From Rathayibacter sp. SW19 (lineage in GTDB: Bacteria > Actinomycetota > Actinomycetes > Actinomycetales > Microbacteriaceae): a stretch of 64,000 bases of DNA. Each line of letters starts with the position of its first letter. The first letter of the stretch is position 1. The notes under the pieces are model-generated. The model had not been told where the DNA came from. It did no database searches and saw nothing but the letters and a program-made list of their open reading frames with translations. This document shows, piece by piece, positions 31,960-40,340 of the stretch. Made by a program: the position numbers and the translations under genes. The stretch lies in contig NZ_CP133020.1 in assembly GCF_030866825.1 (NCBI RefSeq), positions 1,426,001 through 1,490,000 of the forward strand, read 5' to 3'.

Positions 31960-33448
31960 GGCTGTGGCTCCGGTTCAGATTCAGAGCCTTCTCGATCTGC
32001 TGGATCGTCTGTTGTCAGGTGGAGGCCATCATCGGCGTCACCAGCAGCAAGTGTTGCGCCTGCGCGAAGCAGAACTTCAGGTCGGCGCTTGCCTAGCTGT
32101 ACTGCGATGATCGCGGTGACGACAATAAACAGCAGCACGAGGTACGGGAAGAAGACTAGAGGCGCGGCAGGCGCAGGATAAACCTGGCCGTAGATCGGGA
32201 TTGCGAGCAAAAGTATTCCCAATACCGGCAGTACCGCGTGCCGCAGGATCGAGCGCTCCGCTCGTCGCGCACTCGCGAAGTACCGGATGGCGGCGATATT
32301 CGTCAGGATGTAAACCGGGATGATTGCCAAGGTGAGAATCGAGCCAAGGTATACGTACGCGTTGAACGGACCGGAGAGCAGGCCGACTCCGAACGTGAGT
32401 ACGACGGCGAAGATGCCAACGAACCAAATTGCGGTGGTTGGGGTGCGGTGCACCGGGTGCACGTGCGAAAGTCGCTTAGGCAACATCCCTTCGCGGCTCA
32501 TAGCGAAGATGATGCGAACGACTCCGTTGTTCGTGTTCATCGTGACGGCGAAGATGCTCGATATGCCGGCGAGTCCGACCAGGAGATTGAGCCACGGGGC
32601 ATACTCATTTGCGAGCGTGGTGAATGGCGCGACATCCGCCACCAGCTTGTGAACGCCATCGACGCCGAAGCCCACCATTTCGCTGTAAGTGGCGAAGACG
32701 TAGATCAGGCCTACAAAAAGCAGAGCAAAGAACATTGCCCGGGGCACGTTGCGACGCGGACGGCGAACTTCTTCGCCAAGCGTCGTTGCAGCCTCGAAGC
32801 CAACGAACGACAGGATAGCGAATACCATTCCCAGTGCGAGTCCGGAAACACCAGTCGGCGAATTCACCGGATTCAACGGCGCAAGCGTGAGCCCGTGTGC
32901 ACCTCCTTTGGCCAGTATGATCGCGCTCAGAACGATGATGACAGCAACTTCCGCAAGGAACAGTACTGTTGCCGTGCGAATCGAACCGACGATGCCCCGA
33001 AGGCAGAGAAAGATCATTAGCACGGTGAAGAATGCGGAGATGATCAGCCAGCTGATGTGGATGCCGTAGCCTGCAAGCACGTCCTCGGTATACGTCCCGA
33101 TGAGCGCGAGCTCTGCCGGAACCAACAGTGCGTATGCGAGAAACATCAGTGCGCCCGTGACGAAGCCGCTGCGCGGCCCGATGCCGCGGGATACGTATGT
33201 GTAAAAGGATCCGGCGCTCGGAAGTACGCGCGACATTTCCATGACGCCGTTTGCAACAATGAGCATGACCACGAGGCCAAGACGAAAACGAACGGTGTCG
33301 CGACGCCAGCGCTGGCTGCCGAAACTTGTGGGTTGAAATAGACCGACACAGCCGGCCCCATGAGTGCTGCAGACATGATCACCGCGCCGAGGAGCCCGAT
33401 GGCATTCTTGCGAAGGCCCGGCCCGTGCTGTTCGCTGAAATCGGTCAT
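31956..33448 (-). pseudogene. APC-family permease interrupted by a frameshift
   Basis: The N-terminus (MTDFSEQHGPGLRKNAIGLL through ATPFVFVL) starts at 33448 after a GGGAG site. The remaining helices (LGLVVMLIVANGVMEMSRV, SFVGFEAATTLGEEVRRPRR) continue in a different frame to 31956. The join lies near 33277-33283, where CCAAGAC on the plus strand lacks one base needed to read VLGLVV. A single G/C deletion explains it. Apart from that the 12-helix transporter is intact, so recent inactivation or a sequencing error is likely. Confidence 0.8.
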
Positions 33449-34002
33449 TTTGCACTCCCTCGTACGCGCCTGCTCATATGCGCATCAACGCATCCGCCGC
33501 TGAGGCTACAACGCGCCATGAATAAGCGTCAATCACTCGAGACGGATTGCATGGTTATCCCTGACCCGAAGACAAATTGGAGGCTGGTGCCAGGGTTCGC
33601 GCACAGCGAGGAGGTGTAAAAGCGTCGTTCGCGATTACAAGTGCGCGCCCGGCCTTATGACAGGAACGGCGGCAGCTCAATCAGACCCTGGAGACCCATG
33701 ACGATCGTCGTGCGGAAGTCGTCGAGATGCTTTCGCGCTCTCGCGATCATATAGAGCACGCAACGCTCGATGCCTAAAAGTGCGATGCGGGACACGAACG
33801 TGATCATTCAAGGCAACCCAGACGGCATCATCGACGACATCGAGAACTACTGCGCGCCTTCGAGCCCGAGCACTCAACCGGTGGACCGAAGGATTCCAAA
33901 TGGGTCCATCAATCTCCATGCGCCTTGCCCGGCACACTTCACATCAATGCGTCGATCTGGGCCGTCCAACACGATCCACGATCGACCCGCCTTCGAAGTA
34001 CG
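33449..34002. other. Gene-poor, decayed stretch
   Basis: No intact gene is supported. A 33-codon plus-strand ORF at 33518-33619 contains NWRLVPGFAHSEEV, faintly like a NUMOD4 motif, with nothing after it. A minus-strand AraC fragment lies at 33655-33780. The rest shows no recognisable protein in any frame. Confidence 0.45.
33655..33780 (-). pseudogene. AraC-family regulator fragment
   Basis: Translation gives LDDFRTTIVMGLQGLIELPP, close to FDDDFRTMVVMFPQHLIELP in the intact FeaR-like protein at 29991-30992, and the DNA around both segments is visibly related. A neighbouring frame gives ALYDRESA, like AIYDTDRP just upstream in the intact protein, so a frameshift separates them. Neither the DNA-binding domain nor a start remains. 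Confidence 0.4.
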
Positions 34003-34179
34003 TCAACTGCCATTCGCATTGACGCCACCGAAAGGCAACGCCCGAACGGTTGCGAACATCGCGACGCGACGCTCATCGGCTCGCCTGTGTCTCGCCGCGC
34101 GAAGCTCCGCTCGCAATCGCTGAATAGCGACCGTGTTGTCGGCGGGCACAGCGATGAGGATCCCATGCGTCTCAGTCAT
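34003..34179 (-). CDS. Small hypothetical protein or gene remnant
   Basis: A 58-codon frame (MTETHGILIAVPADNTVAIQ...) begins 6 nt after a strong GAGAGGAG ribosome site. It is Arg/Ala-rich in the middle and I do not recognise it. The good start signal with a short product suggests either a small gene or the beginning of a longer gene whose 3' part is lost in the adjacent decayed DNA. Confidence 0.35.
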   Translation of the reverse strand: MTETHGILIAVPADNTVAIQRLRAELRAARHRRADERRVAMFATVRALPFGGVNANGS

Positions 34180-34429
34180 TATCGACTCCTCTCGATTGGG
34201 CGATGTGGAGCGGCACTCCACGTCGTTATCGAGTAGACGGAGCCGCGATCCGGCTCCCGCCAGGGCTGAAATCGTTGCACGCGGCGCTGTTGTTGGAGCG
34301 GCTGTTGTCGGATCGAACGTTGGCGGATCAAATCTGGTGGATCAGATGTGTTCGATCGGCATGTCGGATCTGCGCTTTCGGCTCCGACCCATCTGTGAAA
34401 GGGTTGCGTCTATGCGGAGGGAGGCGGCG

Positions 34430-35677
34430 ATGCCCGAAGCGCAGATCACTATCTTCGATGCCAATGTGCGCGCCGTGATCCCGCTCGTGACCGCGGCACT
34501 CGTGCGCCGATACGGCAACTTCGCGGCCTGCGAAGACGCCGTTCAGGAGGCGCTCGTCGAAGCGTTCGACAGCTGGCCGACGCACGGCCGCCCGCGAGAT
34601 GTCAGGGCGTGGCTCTACACGGTCGCGCGGCGCCGCTACATCGATTCGGTTCGATCGGATGCCGCCCGCCGGGCTCGCGAGGACCACGATGCATTGCTCG
34701 ACCCCCGGGGCGCGGAGATTTCGACACACGACGACTCGCTTGCGCTGCTGGTGCTGTGCTGCCACCCAGCCGTGCAGCCCGTTTCACAGGTCGCGCTGAC
34801 ACTGCGCGCGGTCTGCGGCCTGACGACCGCACAAATCGCTGCCGCGTTCTTCCAGTCAGAGGCGGCCATGTCGCGGCGGATCACGCGAGCCAAGCGCACC
34901 ATCGATGACGCCGGGCGACGCTTCGAATGGCCGAACCAACACGAGCTCCGCGATCGCGCCGAAGCGGTGCGCATGACGCTGTACCTCATGTTCACAGAGG
35001 GGCATGCGCCAACAATCGGCCAGTCGCCGGTCCATGCCGAGCTCATGGCCGAGGCCATCCGGCTCACCCGGATGCTTCGTCAGGCTCTGCCCGACGACCA
35101 GGAGACGACGGCAGTGCTGGCGCTCATGCTGCTCAGCGACGCGCGCACGGGTGCGCGCGTCGACGCCGACGGACAGCTCATCGCGTTGCCTGACCAAGAC
35201 CGTTCGCTGTGGGATCAGGCAAAGATTCGCGAAGGGCGCCAGCTCGCAGCCGACGCGTTTGCGGGTGGCCCGCTCTCACCAATTGCGATTCAGGCAGCGA
35301 TCGCTGCCGTACACGCGGCCGCAGCCGATGCGAGCAGCACCGACTGGCCGCAGATCCTCGCGCTGTATGACGCCCTTGTCCGCCTGCAGCAGGGGCCGGC
35401 CGCTCAGCTCGGCCGTGCGGCAGCGCTGGGCATGTCCGTTGGCCCGCTCGCCGGCCTTGCCGAGCTCGCCAGCCTGGAATCTGACGAAAGGTTTGCCCAT
35501 TCGCATCGGCTGTTGTCGGTGCGCGCGGGGCTCTTGGAACGCTCGGGGGCTATCGATGCCGCCCGTGGCGCGTATGCCGAAGCAGGCATGCGAGCGGACA
35601 ACGTCGCAGAGCGACGCTGGCTTGAGGCGCAAGTGCGTCGACTGCAAAGCACCACAAAAGAAGAGGAGAAAGACTGA
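34430..35677 (+). CDS. ECF42-type RNA polymerase sigma factor with C-terminal TPR-like domain
   Basis: The 415-residue protein has sigma region 2 (RRYGNFAACEDAVQEALVEAF), region 4 (VALTLRAVCGLTTAQIAAAFF, AMSRRITRAKRTI) and a long helical C-terminal extension (LYLMFTEGH, AIAAVHAAAADASSTDWPQI, LALYDALVRLQQGP). That layout defines ECF42 (DUF6596/TPR) sigma factors, which lack an anti-sigma factor and are linked to DGPF/YCII proteins. ATG at 34430 follows GGAGGGAGG. The stop overlaps the DGPF gene by one base. Confidence 0.9.
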   Translation: MPEAQITIFDANVRAVIPLVTAALVRRYGNFAACEDAVQEALVEAFDSWPTHGRPRDVRAWLYTVARRRYIDSVRSDAARRAREDHDALLDPRGAEISTHDDSLALLVLCCHPAVQPVSQVALTLRAVCGLTTAQIAAAFFQSEAAMSRRITRAKRTIDDAGRRFEWPNQHELRDRAEAVRMTLYLMFTEGHAPTIGQSPVHAELMAEAIRLTRMLRQALPDDQETTAVLALMLLSDARTGARVDADGQLIALPDQDRSLWDQAKIREGRQLAADAFAGGPLSPIAIQAAIAAVHAAAADASSTDWPQILALYDALVRLQQGPAAQLGRAAALGMSVGPLAGLAELASLESDERFAHSHRLLSVRAGLLERSGAIDAARGAYAEAGMRADNVAERRWLEAQVRRLQSTTKEEEKD

Positions 35678-36081
35678 TGAGCACTGAAAACACCGATAAC
35701 CAATACCTGATGCTGTACGTCAGCGCTGAAGACGGAGAGCCGTGGAGCGCAGAAGACGACGACATCGCCGATTGGCTTGACAGCGTCGATCCGGGCGGCA
35801 TCCGCGTTCTCGGAGAACGCCTGACGGCCGCCCAGGACGCCCGAATGGTCGCCAAGCGCGCCGGTGCCGTCACGGTCACAGAAGGACCCTTTGCCGAATA
35901 CAAGGAATGGTTCGCAGGATTCGATCTGATCAACGCACCTGATATCGAGACCGCGGTCGAAATCGGGTCACGCCATCCGTGCGCGCGCTACGGCAACGTG
36001 TTCGTGCTCCCACTGATGAACAGCACAGCGTCGCAGGCACTCCTGACCGAGACGAAGGAAGCACGGAGCCTCGCCGGCTGA
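35677..36081 (+). CDS. DGPF/YCII-related domain protein
   Basis: The 134-residue protein carries the DGPF-like motif as TEGPFAEYKEWFAGFDLI, with MLYVSAEDGEPW at the start and EIGSRHPCARYGNVFVLP at the end. Such ferredoxin-like-fold proteins are the standard partners and targets of ECF42 sigma factors; their chemistry is unknown. The ATG shares its A with the sigma stop codon TGA, implying translational coupling. Confidence 0.87.
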   Translation: MSTENTDNQYLMLYVSAEDGEPWSAEDDDIADWLDSVDPGGIRVLGERLTAAQDARMVAKRAGAVTVTEGPFAEYKEWFAGFDLINAPDIETAVEIGSRHPCARYGNVFVLPLMNSTASQALLTETKEARSLAG

Positions 36082-36130
36082 TACAACCGGGATTCGCCGC
36101 GCGGCTTCTGAGTGACCTTGCCGTGCCGAC

Positions 36131-36179
36131 CCGTCACGTTTGGCTGCAAATTCGGCGCCTGGGCAGCCAAACGTGACGG
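36131..36179. terminator. Strong hairpin after the ECF42/DGPF pair
   Basis: CCGTCACGTTTGGCTG (36131-36146) and CAGCCAAACGTGACGG (36164-36179) are perfect 16-bp complementary arms with a 17-nt loop, 50 nt after the DGPF stop codon. No T-run follows. It is a likely transcript end or RNA-stabilising structure. Confidence 0.6.
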
Positions 36180-36280
36180 CTCGCGACGAGCGGGGTGGGG
36201 CGGGGCGGGGCGGGGCGGGCACGAGGTTGCGGGCCGCTGTGGGCGGCCCTATGATTTCCTCATCGATATTGGAACGTAGA

Positions 36281-36295
36281 GTTCTATTATCGAAC
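36281..36295. promoter_or_regulatory. Putative IclR-family operator upstream of the FAD monooxygenase
   Basis: The minus strand reads GTTCGATAATAGAAC. It matches 13 of 15 positions of GTTCGATTATAGATC at 39460-39474, upstream of the IclR gene, and resembles the GTTCGATAATCGCAC box known for PcaR-type IclR regulators. It lies about 100 nt before the monooxygenase GTG. Confidence 0.55.
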
Positions 36296-36394
36296 TTGAG
36301 CGATGACGGTGTCACACAATCACACCGATTGAGGCACCGCGCCGATCACGTCAATCGCGGCACCGCGCCGTCGACGGCGGAGTGAGGAGAATCC

Positions 36395-38395
36395 GTGCAA
36401 TTCCATCACCATGGATACGTGTCAGGCGAGCCCCGGATACAGCCAGCTGCGGGAGCCGGTCTCAATCGCCCCGACGAGCTGCCCGACGTGATGGACGTGT
36501 TGATCGTCGGTGCTGGCCCCGCCGGCCACATCGCCGGCGCGCAGCTCGCGCAGTTCCCGGGCGTCACCACCCGGCTGATTGAGCGTCGTGGCGGACGGCT
36601 GGCGCTCGGACACGCCGACGGAATTCAAGCCCGCTCGGTCGAGACGTTCCAGGCGTTCGGTTTCGCCAGCGAGGTCATGGACGAGGGCTACCACATCACC
36701 AGCATGGCGTTCTGGGGGCCCGACCCCGAAGATCCGACGCATATTGTGCGTACGGGTATGCCCGCTGATGATCCGACGGGAGTCAGCGAGTTCCCGCATC
36801 TCATTGTCAATCAGGCCCGCATCCAGGACTACTTCGCCGAGGCAATGGCGAACTCTCCCACCCGTATGAAGCCGGACTACGGCTGGGAATTCGTGGGACT
36901 GGACATCGAGGGCGACTCGGAGGAATACCCGGTCACCGTACGATTGCGCGGCACCGCGGGCGCACAAGAAGGTCAGCAACGTACCGTCAGCGCGAAGTAT
37001 GTGATCGGATGCGACGGGGCGCGTAGCGCCGTGCGTTCCGCGATCGGGCGCACTATGACCGGCGACCAATCCATGCACGCGTGGGGTGTCATGGATGTGC
37101 TCGCAAACACGGACTTTCCGGACATTCGCACCAAGTGCGCGATCCAGTCGCACGACGGTGGAAACATCCTGCTCATTCCACGTGAGGGCGGCTTCCTGTT
37201 CCGCATGTACGTCGACCTCGGCGAGGTCGACGAACACGACAACGGTGCGGTGCGGGCGACCTCCATTGACGAGATCATCGCGCATGCGAACCGAATCCTA
37301 AAGCCGTACACCCTCGACGTACGCCACGTTGCCTGGCACAGCGTCTACGAAGTGGCGCACCGGCTGACCGACCGTTTCGACGATGCACGCGAGGATGATG
37401 CACGCGAGGACGATGCACGCGATGACGATGCGAGCGACGACGACGCGCGCGGCGACGGCCAGCGCGACGATGGCGGGCCCGGCAGGTCCGAGTTGCCGCG
37501 CGTCTTTATCACAGGTGACGCCTGCCACACGCACAGCGCTAAGGCCGGCCAGGGTATGAACGTTTCGTTGCAAGACGGCTTCAACATCGCCTGGAAGCTC
37601 GGCCACGTGCTCGACGGCCGCAGCCCGGCCGCACTGCTCAAAACGTATTCGACCGAGCGGCAGGTCGTCGCCAAGGAGCTGATCGACTTCGACCGCACGT
37701 GGTCGACGCTGATGGCTACCAAGCCGGAAGATCTCGCGAACCCTGATGAAGTCGAAAAGTTCTACATCAAGACATTCGAGTTCCCGGCCGGATTCATGAC
37801 GCAGTATGCGCCGTCGCTGATCACCGGCGACGCCACCCACCAGGAACTCGCGACGGGCTTCCCCGTCGGCAAACGCTTCCGGTCTTCACCGGTCGTGCGT
37901 GTCTGCGACACCTATCCACTCGAACTGGGCCATCAGGCGCGCGCAGACGGACGCTGGCGCATCTACGCGTTTGCCGATGGTGCGGCCGCGGGCGAGGCAT
38001 CCGCTCTGACCGACTTCGCCGAGTGGCTGGCCAGTGCGCCTGACTCGCCGGTCACGCTGACGCCGGCGGCCCTGGATCGCGATGCCTGGTTCGACGCGAA
38101 AGTGATCTACCAGCAACGCTTCGACGAGGTGGATATCACCCGCGTTCCTACTGTTTTCACACCGTCTGTCGGCCAATTCCAGCTCGTCGACCGGGAAAAG
38201 GTCTATGCCGCAGGCACGGGACCAGGTGGCACAGGTAGCGACATCTTCGACGAGCGCGGCATCGACCGCGCCGGCGCCATCGTGGTGGTGCGCCCCGACA
38301 TGTACGTGGCGAATGTGCTGCCGCTGACCGCGACCGCTGAACTGGCGGGATTCTTTGCACCGATCCTCCAACGCGAGGCAGTCGCGAGCGATTGA
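36395..38395 (+). CDS. FAD-dependent aromatic monooxygenase (phenol 2-monooxygenase / 3-hydroxybenzoate 4-monooxygenase type)
   Basis: The 666-residue flavoprotein has the GXGXXG motif in VLIVGAGPAGHIAGAQL, the DG motif in GCDGARSAVRSAIG, the GD motif in FITGDACHTHSAKAGQGMN, and a C-terminal thioredoxin-like domain as in phenol hydroxylase and MobA. It hydroxylates a phenolic ring next to an existing hydroxyl group using NAD(P)H and oxygen. GTG at 36395 follows TGAGGAG. An acidic insertion of five 15-bp repeat units precedes the GD motif. The IclR gene downstream probably regulates it. Confidence 0.88.
   Translation: MQFHHHGYVSGEPRIQPAAGAGLNRPDELPDVMDVLIVGAGPAGHIAGAQLAQFPGVTTRLIERRGGRLALGHADGIQARSVETFQAFGFASEVMDEGYHITSMAFWGPDPEDPTHIVRTGMPADDPTGVSEFPHLIVNQARIQDYFAEAMANSPTRMKPDYGWEFVGLDIEGDSEEYPVTVRLRGTAGAQEGQQRTVSAKYVIGCDGARSAVRSAIGRTMTGDQSMHAWGVMDVLANTDFPDIRTKCAIQSHDGGNILLIPREGGFLFRMYVDLGEVDEHDNGAVRATSIDEIIAHANRILKPYTLDVRHVAWHSVYEVAHRLTDRFDDAREDDAREDDARDDDASDDDARGDGQRDDGGPGRSELPRVFITGDACHTHSAKAGQGMNVSLQDGFNIAWKLGHVLDGRSPAALLKTYSTERQVVAKELIDFDRTWSTLMATKPEDLANPDEVEKFYIKTFEFPAGFMTQYAPSLITGDATHQELATGFPVGKRFRSSPVVRVCDTYPLELGHQARADGRWRIYAFADGAAAGEASALTDFAEWLASAPDSPVTLTPAALDRDAWFDAKVIYQQRFDEVDITRVPTVFTPSVGQFQLVDREKVYAAGTGPGGTGSDIFDERGIDRAGAIVVVRPDMYVANVLPLTATAELAGFFAPILQREAVASD
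37378..37455 (+). repeat. 15-bp tandem repeat inside the monooxygenase gene
   Basis: Five units of about GATGCACGCGAGGAC are read as DAREDDAREDDARDDDAS and related Asp/Arg repeats. They lie between the FAD/substrate domain segment VAHRLTDRF and LPRVFITGD, where homologous enzymes have a short loop. The frame is maintained. Confidence 0.8.
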
Positions 38396-38546
38396 ATGCG
38401 GCGCTGCGGATTCCACCGTGGCGTTCGCAGTGCGCATAGTGCTCGATTCCCGAGTCATTCCGACCTATCGCGCACTATGAATCCTGGCAGCGCCGCCCGG
38501 TGCTTCTGCTCAGCGAAGTGCTTAGCGTGCGCAACTCGCCAACTGC

Positions 38547-39389
38547 TCAGCGCATCGACTCGGCGATCGTGGTTGCGGCCCGCATGAGGCGCGCGCCGAG
38601 TTCGTCGGCGTCGCGATCAGTCGCGACGTACACGATCGCTGCGGCGGCGGGTGCCTGTCCGGCGATGACCAAGGGGGCCGCAACAGAGCGCAGACCGGGA
38701 ATGACTTCGTCGTGGCTGACCGCGTAACCGAACTGCCGGGCTTCGAGCGCCTCATCGCGCATCTGAATATCCGGGCCGAGCGCAGCCCACTGCTGCACCG
38801 TCAGCCGGGACTGGATCGCTATGCCCGGCGCACCGGCCGACAGCGGATGCCTCGTTCCCGGATGCTGCGCAACCGTCGCGACCGCATGCCGCGGCTCCAC
38901 GCTCACCAGCGTCACACATTCGTCGTGGTCCAGCACGACCAGGAAAGCGGTCATCGCCAGTTCGTTGGCGACGACGGTCAGTTCCGGGAGCGCGGCAGAT
39001 TGCAGATCGTGGAACACACCACGCGCCAGCGCAGCCATCCGCGGACCCAGCTGTACGAGCCCGGCCGAATCGCGGATGACCAGCCGGTGATCCTCCAACG
39101 TGCGCAGAATCCGGTATGCGATCGACCGGTGCACGCCGAGGGCGAGCGCCAGGTCGGCGATCGACCGGGGTTCGCCGTGCTCAGCAAGCAGCTCGAGCAT
39201 CTGGATGCCGCGGGACAGCGTCTGGGAATGGGGAGCCGCGCCCGACGCGGCGCCTGGCGCCGCGCCCGACGACACTGCCGGACCCGAAGACACTGCTGGA
39301 CCCGAAGACACTGCTGTACCAGAAGACACTGCTGGACCAGCCCCCGACCTTCCGTCCGGCGAGTTCGTCGTCGTGTCGTTGAGTCGCAT
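38547..39389 (-). CDS. IclR-family transcriptional regulator
   Basis: The 280-residue protein has an N-terminal winged helix (ALGVHRSIAYRILRTLEDHRL) and an IclR effector domain (FLVVLDHDECVTLVSVEP, RHPLSAGAPGIA, AAPLVIAGQAPAAAAIVY). ATG at 39389 is preferred, with GGAGG 9 nt before it. Before the helix-turn-helix is a 35-residue low-complexity segment of SSGPAV repeats encoded by 18-bp tandem units. It lies just after the FAD monooxygenase, whose promoter carries a matching IclR-type site. Confidence 0.88.
   Translation of the reverse strand: MRLNDTTTNSPDGRSGAGPAVSSGTAVSSGPAVSSGPAVSSGAAPGAASGAAPHSQTLSRGIQMLELLAEHGEPRSIADLALALGVHRSIAYRILRTLEDHRLVIRDSAGLVQLGPRMAALARGVFHDLQSAALPELTVVANELAMTAFLVVLDHDECVTLVSVEPRHAVATVAQHPGTRHPLSAGAPGIAIQSRLTVQQWAALGPDIQMRDEALEARQFGYAVSHDEVIPGLRSVAAPLVIAGQAPAAAAIVYVATDRDADELGARLMRAATTIAESMR
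39270..39340. repeat. 18-bp tandem repeat in the IclR gene
   Basis: Four near-identical units of about GACACTGCTGGACCCGAA (plus strand) encode the hexapeptide SSGPAV or SSGTAV on the minus strand, in the N-terminal tail before the helix-turn-helix. Copy-number change would preserve the frame. Confidence 0.85.
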
Positions 39390-39438
39390 CCGCCTCATCC
39401 TCCGGATTGCCGTCGCGCACTGCACGCGCACGAGCGAT

Positions 39439-39483
39439 CGTTCCGATTCGGAACGCGATGTTCGATTATAGATCAAACATCGC
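39439..39483. promoter_or_regulatory. Nested inverted repeats upstream of the IclR gene
   Basis: CGTTCCG-ATT-CGGAACG (39439-39455) is a perfect inverted repeat. It abuts GCGATGTT (39455-39462) paired with AACATCGC (39476-39483), which encloses the IclR-like box GTTCGATTATAGATC (39460-39474). The region overlaps the 3' end of the neighbouring GntR gene and probably contains the IclR autoregulatory site. Confidence 0.5.
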
Positions 39484-40222
39484 GATTGCTGACAGAGTCG
39501 CGCAGTCCGACGAACATCGTCTCGTGCAGCACGCGCACATGGTGCTCGATGATTGCGACAGCGGATGCCGCGTCCCGCTTTCGCAGCGCCTCCACCAGCG
39601 CCGCGTGCTCCTCGTTCGCACCGTGCAAATAGTCCACCGGGTAGGGGAGAAAGTAGCGGTAGAGCGCGTAGAGCACCTCGTGGTATTGCGGCAGTGCCCA
39701 GTCGAGCCCGCTGGACGCCGCGACCGCCAGATGGAATTTCTCGTCGGCCGCATGATAATCGGTCCAATTTTGAGCCTGCGCACCGGCGCGAACGTGTCGA
39801 TCGAGTTCGTCGAGGTTCGCCGGCGTCGCGGTGCCCGCAGCCCGCTGAACGAGCGCGCACTCGATGAGTGCACGCCGGTCGATCAGGCGGTGGACCACCG
39901 CGGCATCCGCTCGATAGGTCGTCACGGCGTCGATGGCAGACGCATCAGCTCGAGCGGCGACGAAGGTGCCTCCGGTGCGGCCGCGCCGGCGCTCGAGCAC
40001 GCCGTCATCGGCGAGACTCTTCAGCGCGCGGCGCGCCGTGATCTCGCTCACGTCGAGCGCGGCCGCGACTTCGGCATCGGAGGGGAGCTGTTCGCGCTGC
40101 GCCAGGAGGCCCAACTCGATCGCGAGTGCGATTCGGGCTCGAACCGTGTCCGTTGCGCTCAGGCGTGTGATGCCGGAGACGGCCGGAGCGACCAGTGCCG
40201 GAACAGCGGTGTGCTCCCTCAT
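39473..40222 (-). CDS. GntR-family regulator (FCD domain) of the adjacent nitrilase-permease operon
   Basis: The 249-residue protein has a winged helix (LPSDAEVAAALDVSEITARRALKSLADDGVLERRRGRTGGTFV, given in part) and an all-helical FCD domain (LIDRRALIECALVQRAAG, ADEKFHLAVAASSG, EEHAALVEALRKRD). GGAGGTCGA precedes the ATG. It is divergent from a carbon-nitrogen hydrolase and APC permease operon; a GATCATTATGATC palindrome lies in the shared promoter region. Confidence 0.87.
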   Translation of the reverse strand: MREHTAVPALVAPAVSGITRLSATDTVRARIALAIELGLLAQREQLPSDAEVAAALDVSEITARRALKSLADDGVLERRRGRTGGTFVAARADASAIDAVTTYRADAAVVHRLIDRRALIECALVQRAAGTATPANLDELDRHVRAGAQAQNWTDYHAADEKFHLAVAASSGLDWALPQYHEVLYALYRYFLPYPVDYLHGANEEHAALVEALRKRDAASAVAIIEHHVRVLHETMFVGLRDSVSNRDV

Positions 40223-40286
40223 TCGACCTCCAATCGGCTGTGAGAACTATTTCTTCAACAATATGGCGTCGGCCCTAGACAAAAGC

Positions 40287-40299
40287 GATCATTATGATC
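40287..40299. promoter_or_regulatory. Palindrome GATCATTATGATC in the divergent GntR/hydrolase promoter
   Basis: A perfect 13-bp palindrome (centre T) located 65 nt from the GntR start and 42 nt before the hydrolase ATG. It is placed to control both directions and differs in sequence from the TATACGAT sites of the hpa cluster. Confidence 0.5.
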
Positions 40300-40340
40300 T
40301 ATTTTAGCTGAGTCAGACGTTGTCGTCAGAAGGAGCATCG

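Larger units (their letters stand above)
36082..36394. other. 313-bp intergenic region with hairpin, GGGGC tract and IclR site
   Basis: Contains, in order, a 16-bp-arm hairpin (36131-36179), a G-rich tract of about five GGGGC pentamers (36192-36219), a putative IclR operator (36281-36295) and the ribosome site TGAGGAG of the monooxygenase. No gene is seen. Confidence 0.7.

Noticed and set aside
33518..33619. 33-codon ORF with a NUMOD4-like NWRLVPGF motif (HNH endonuclease remnant)
   Set aside because: The match is only a few residues and no endonuclease domain follows; mentioned as part of the decay zone only.
36192..36219. GGGGC pentamer tract as a G-quadruplex regulator
   Set aside because: The runs are of four Gs with single-base loops, so folding is possible, but there is no positional evidence for function; recorded only as part of the intergenic region.
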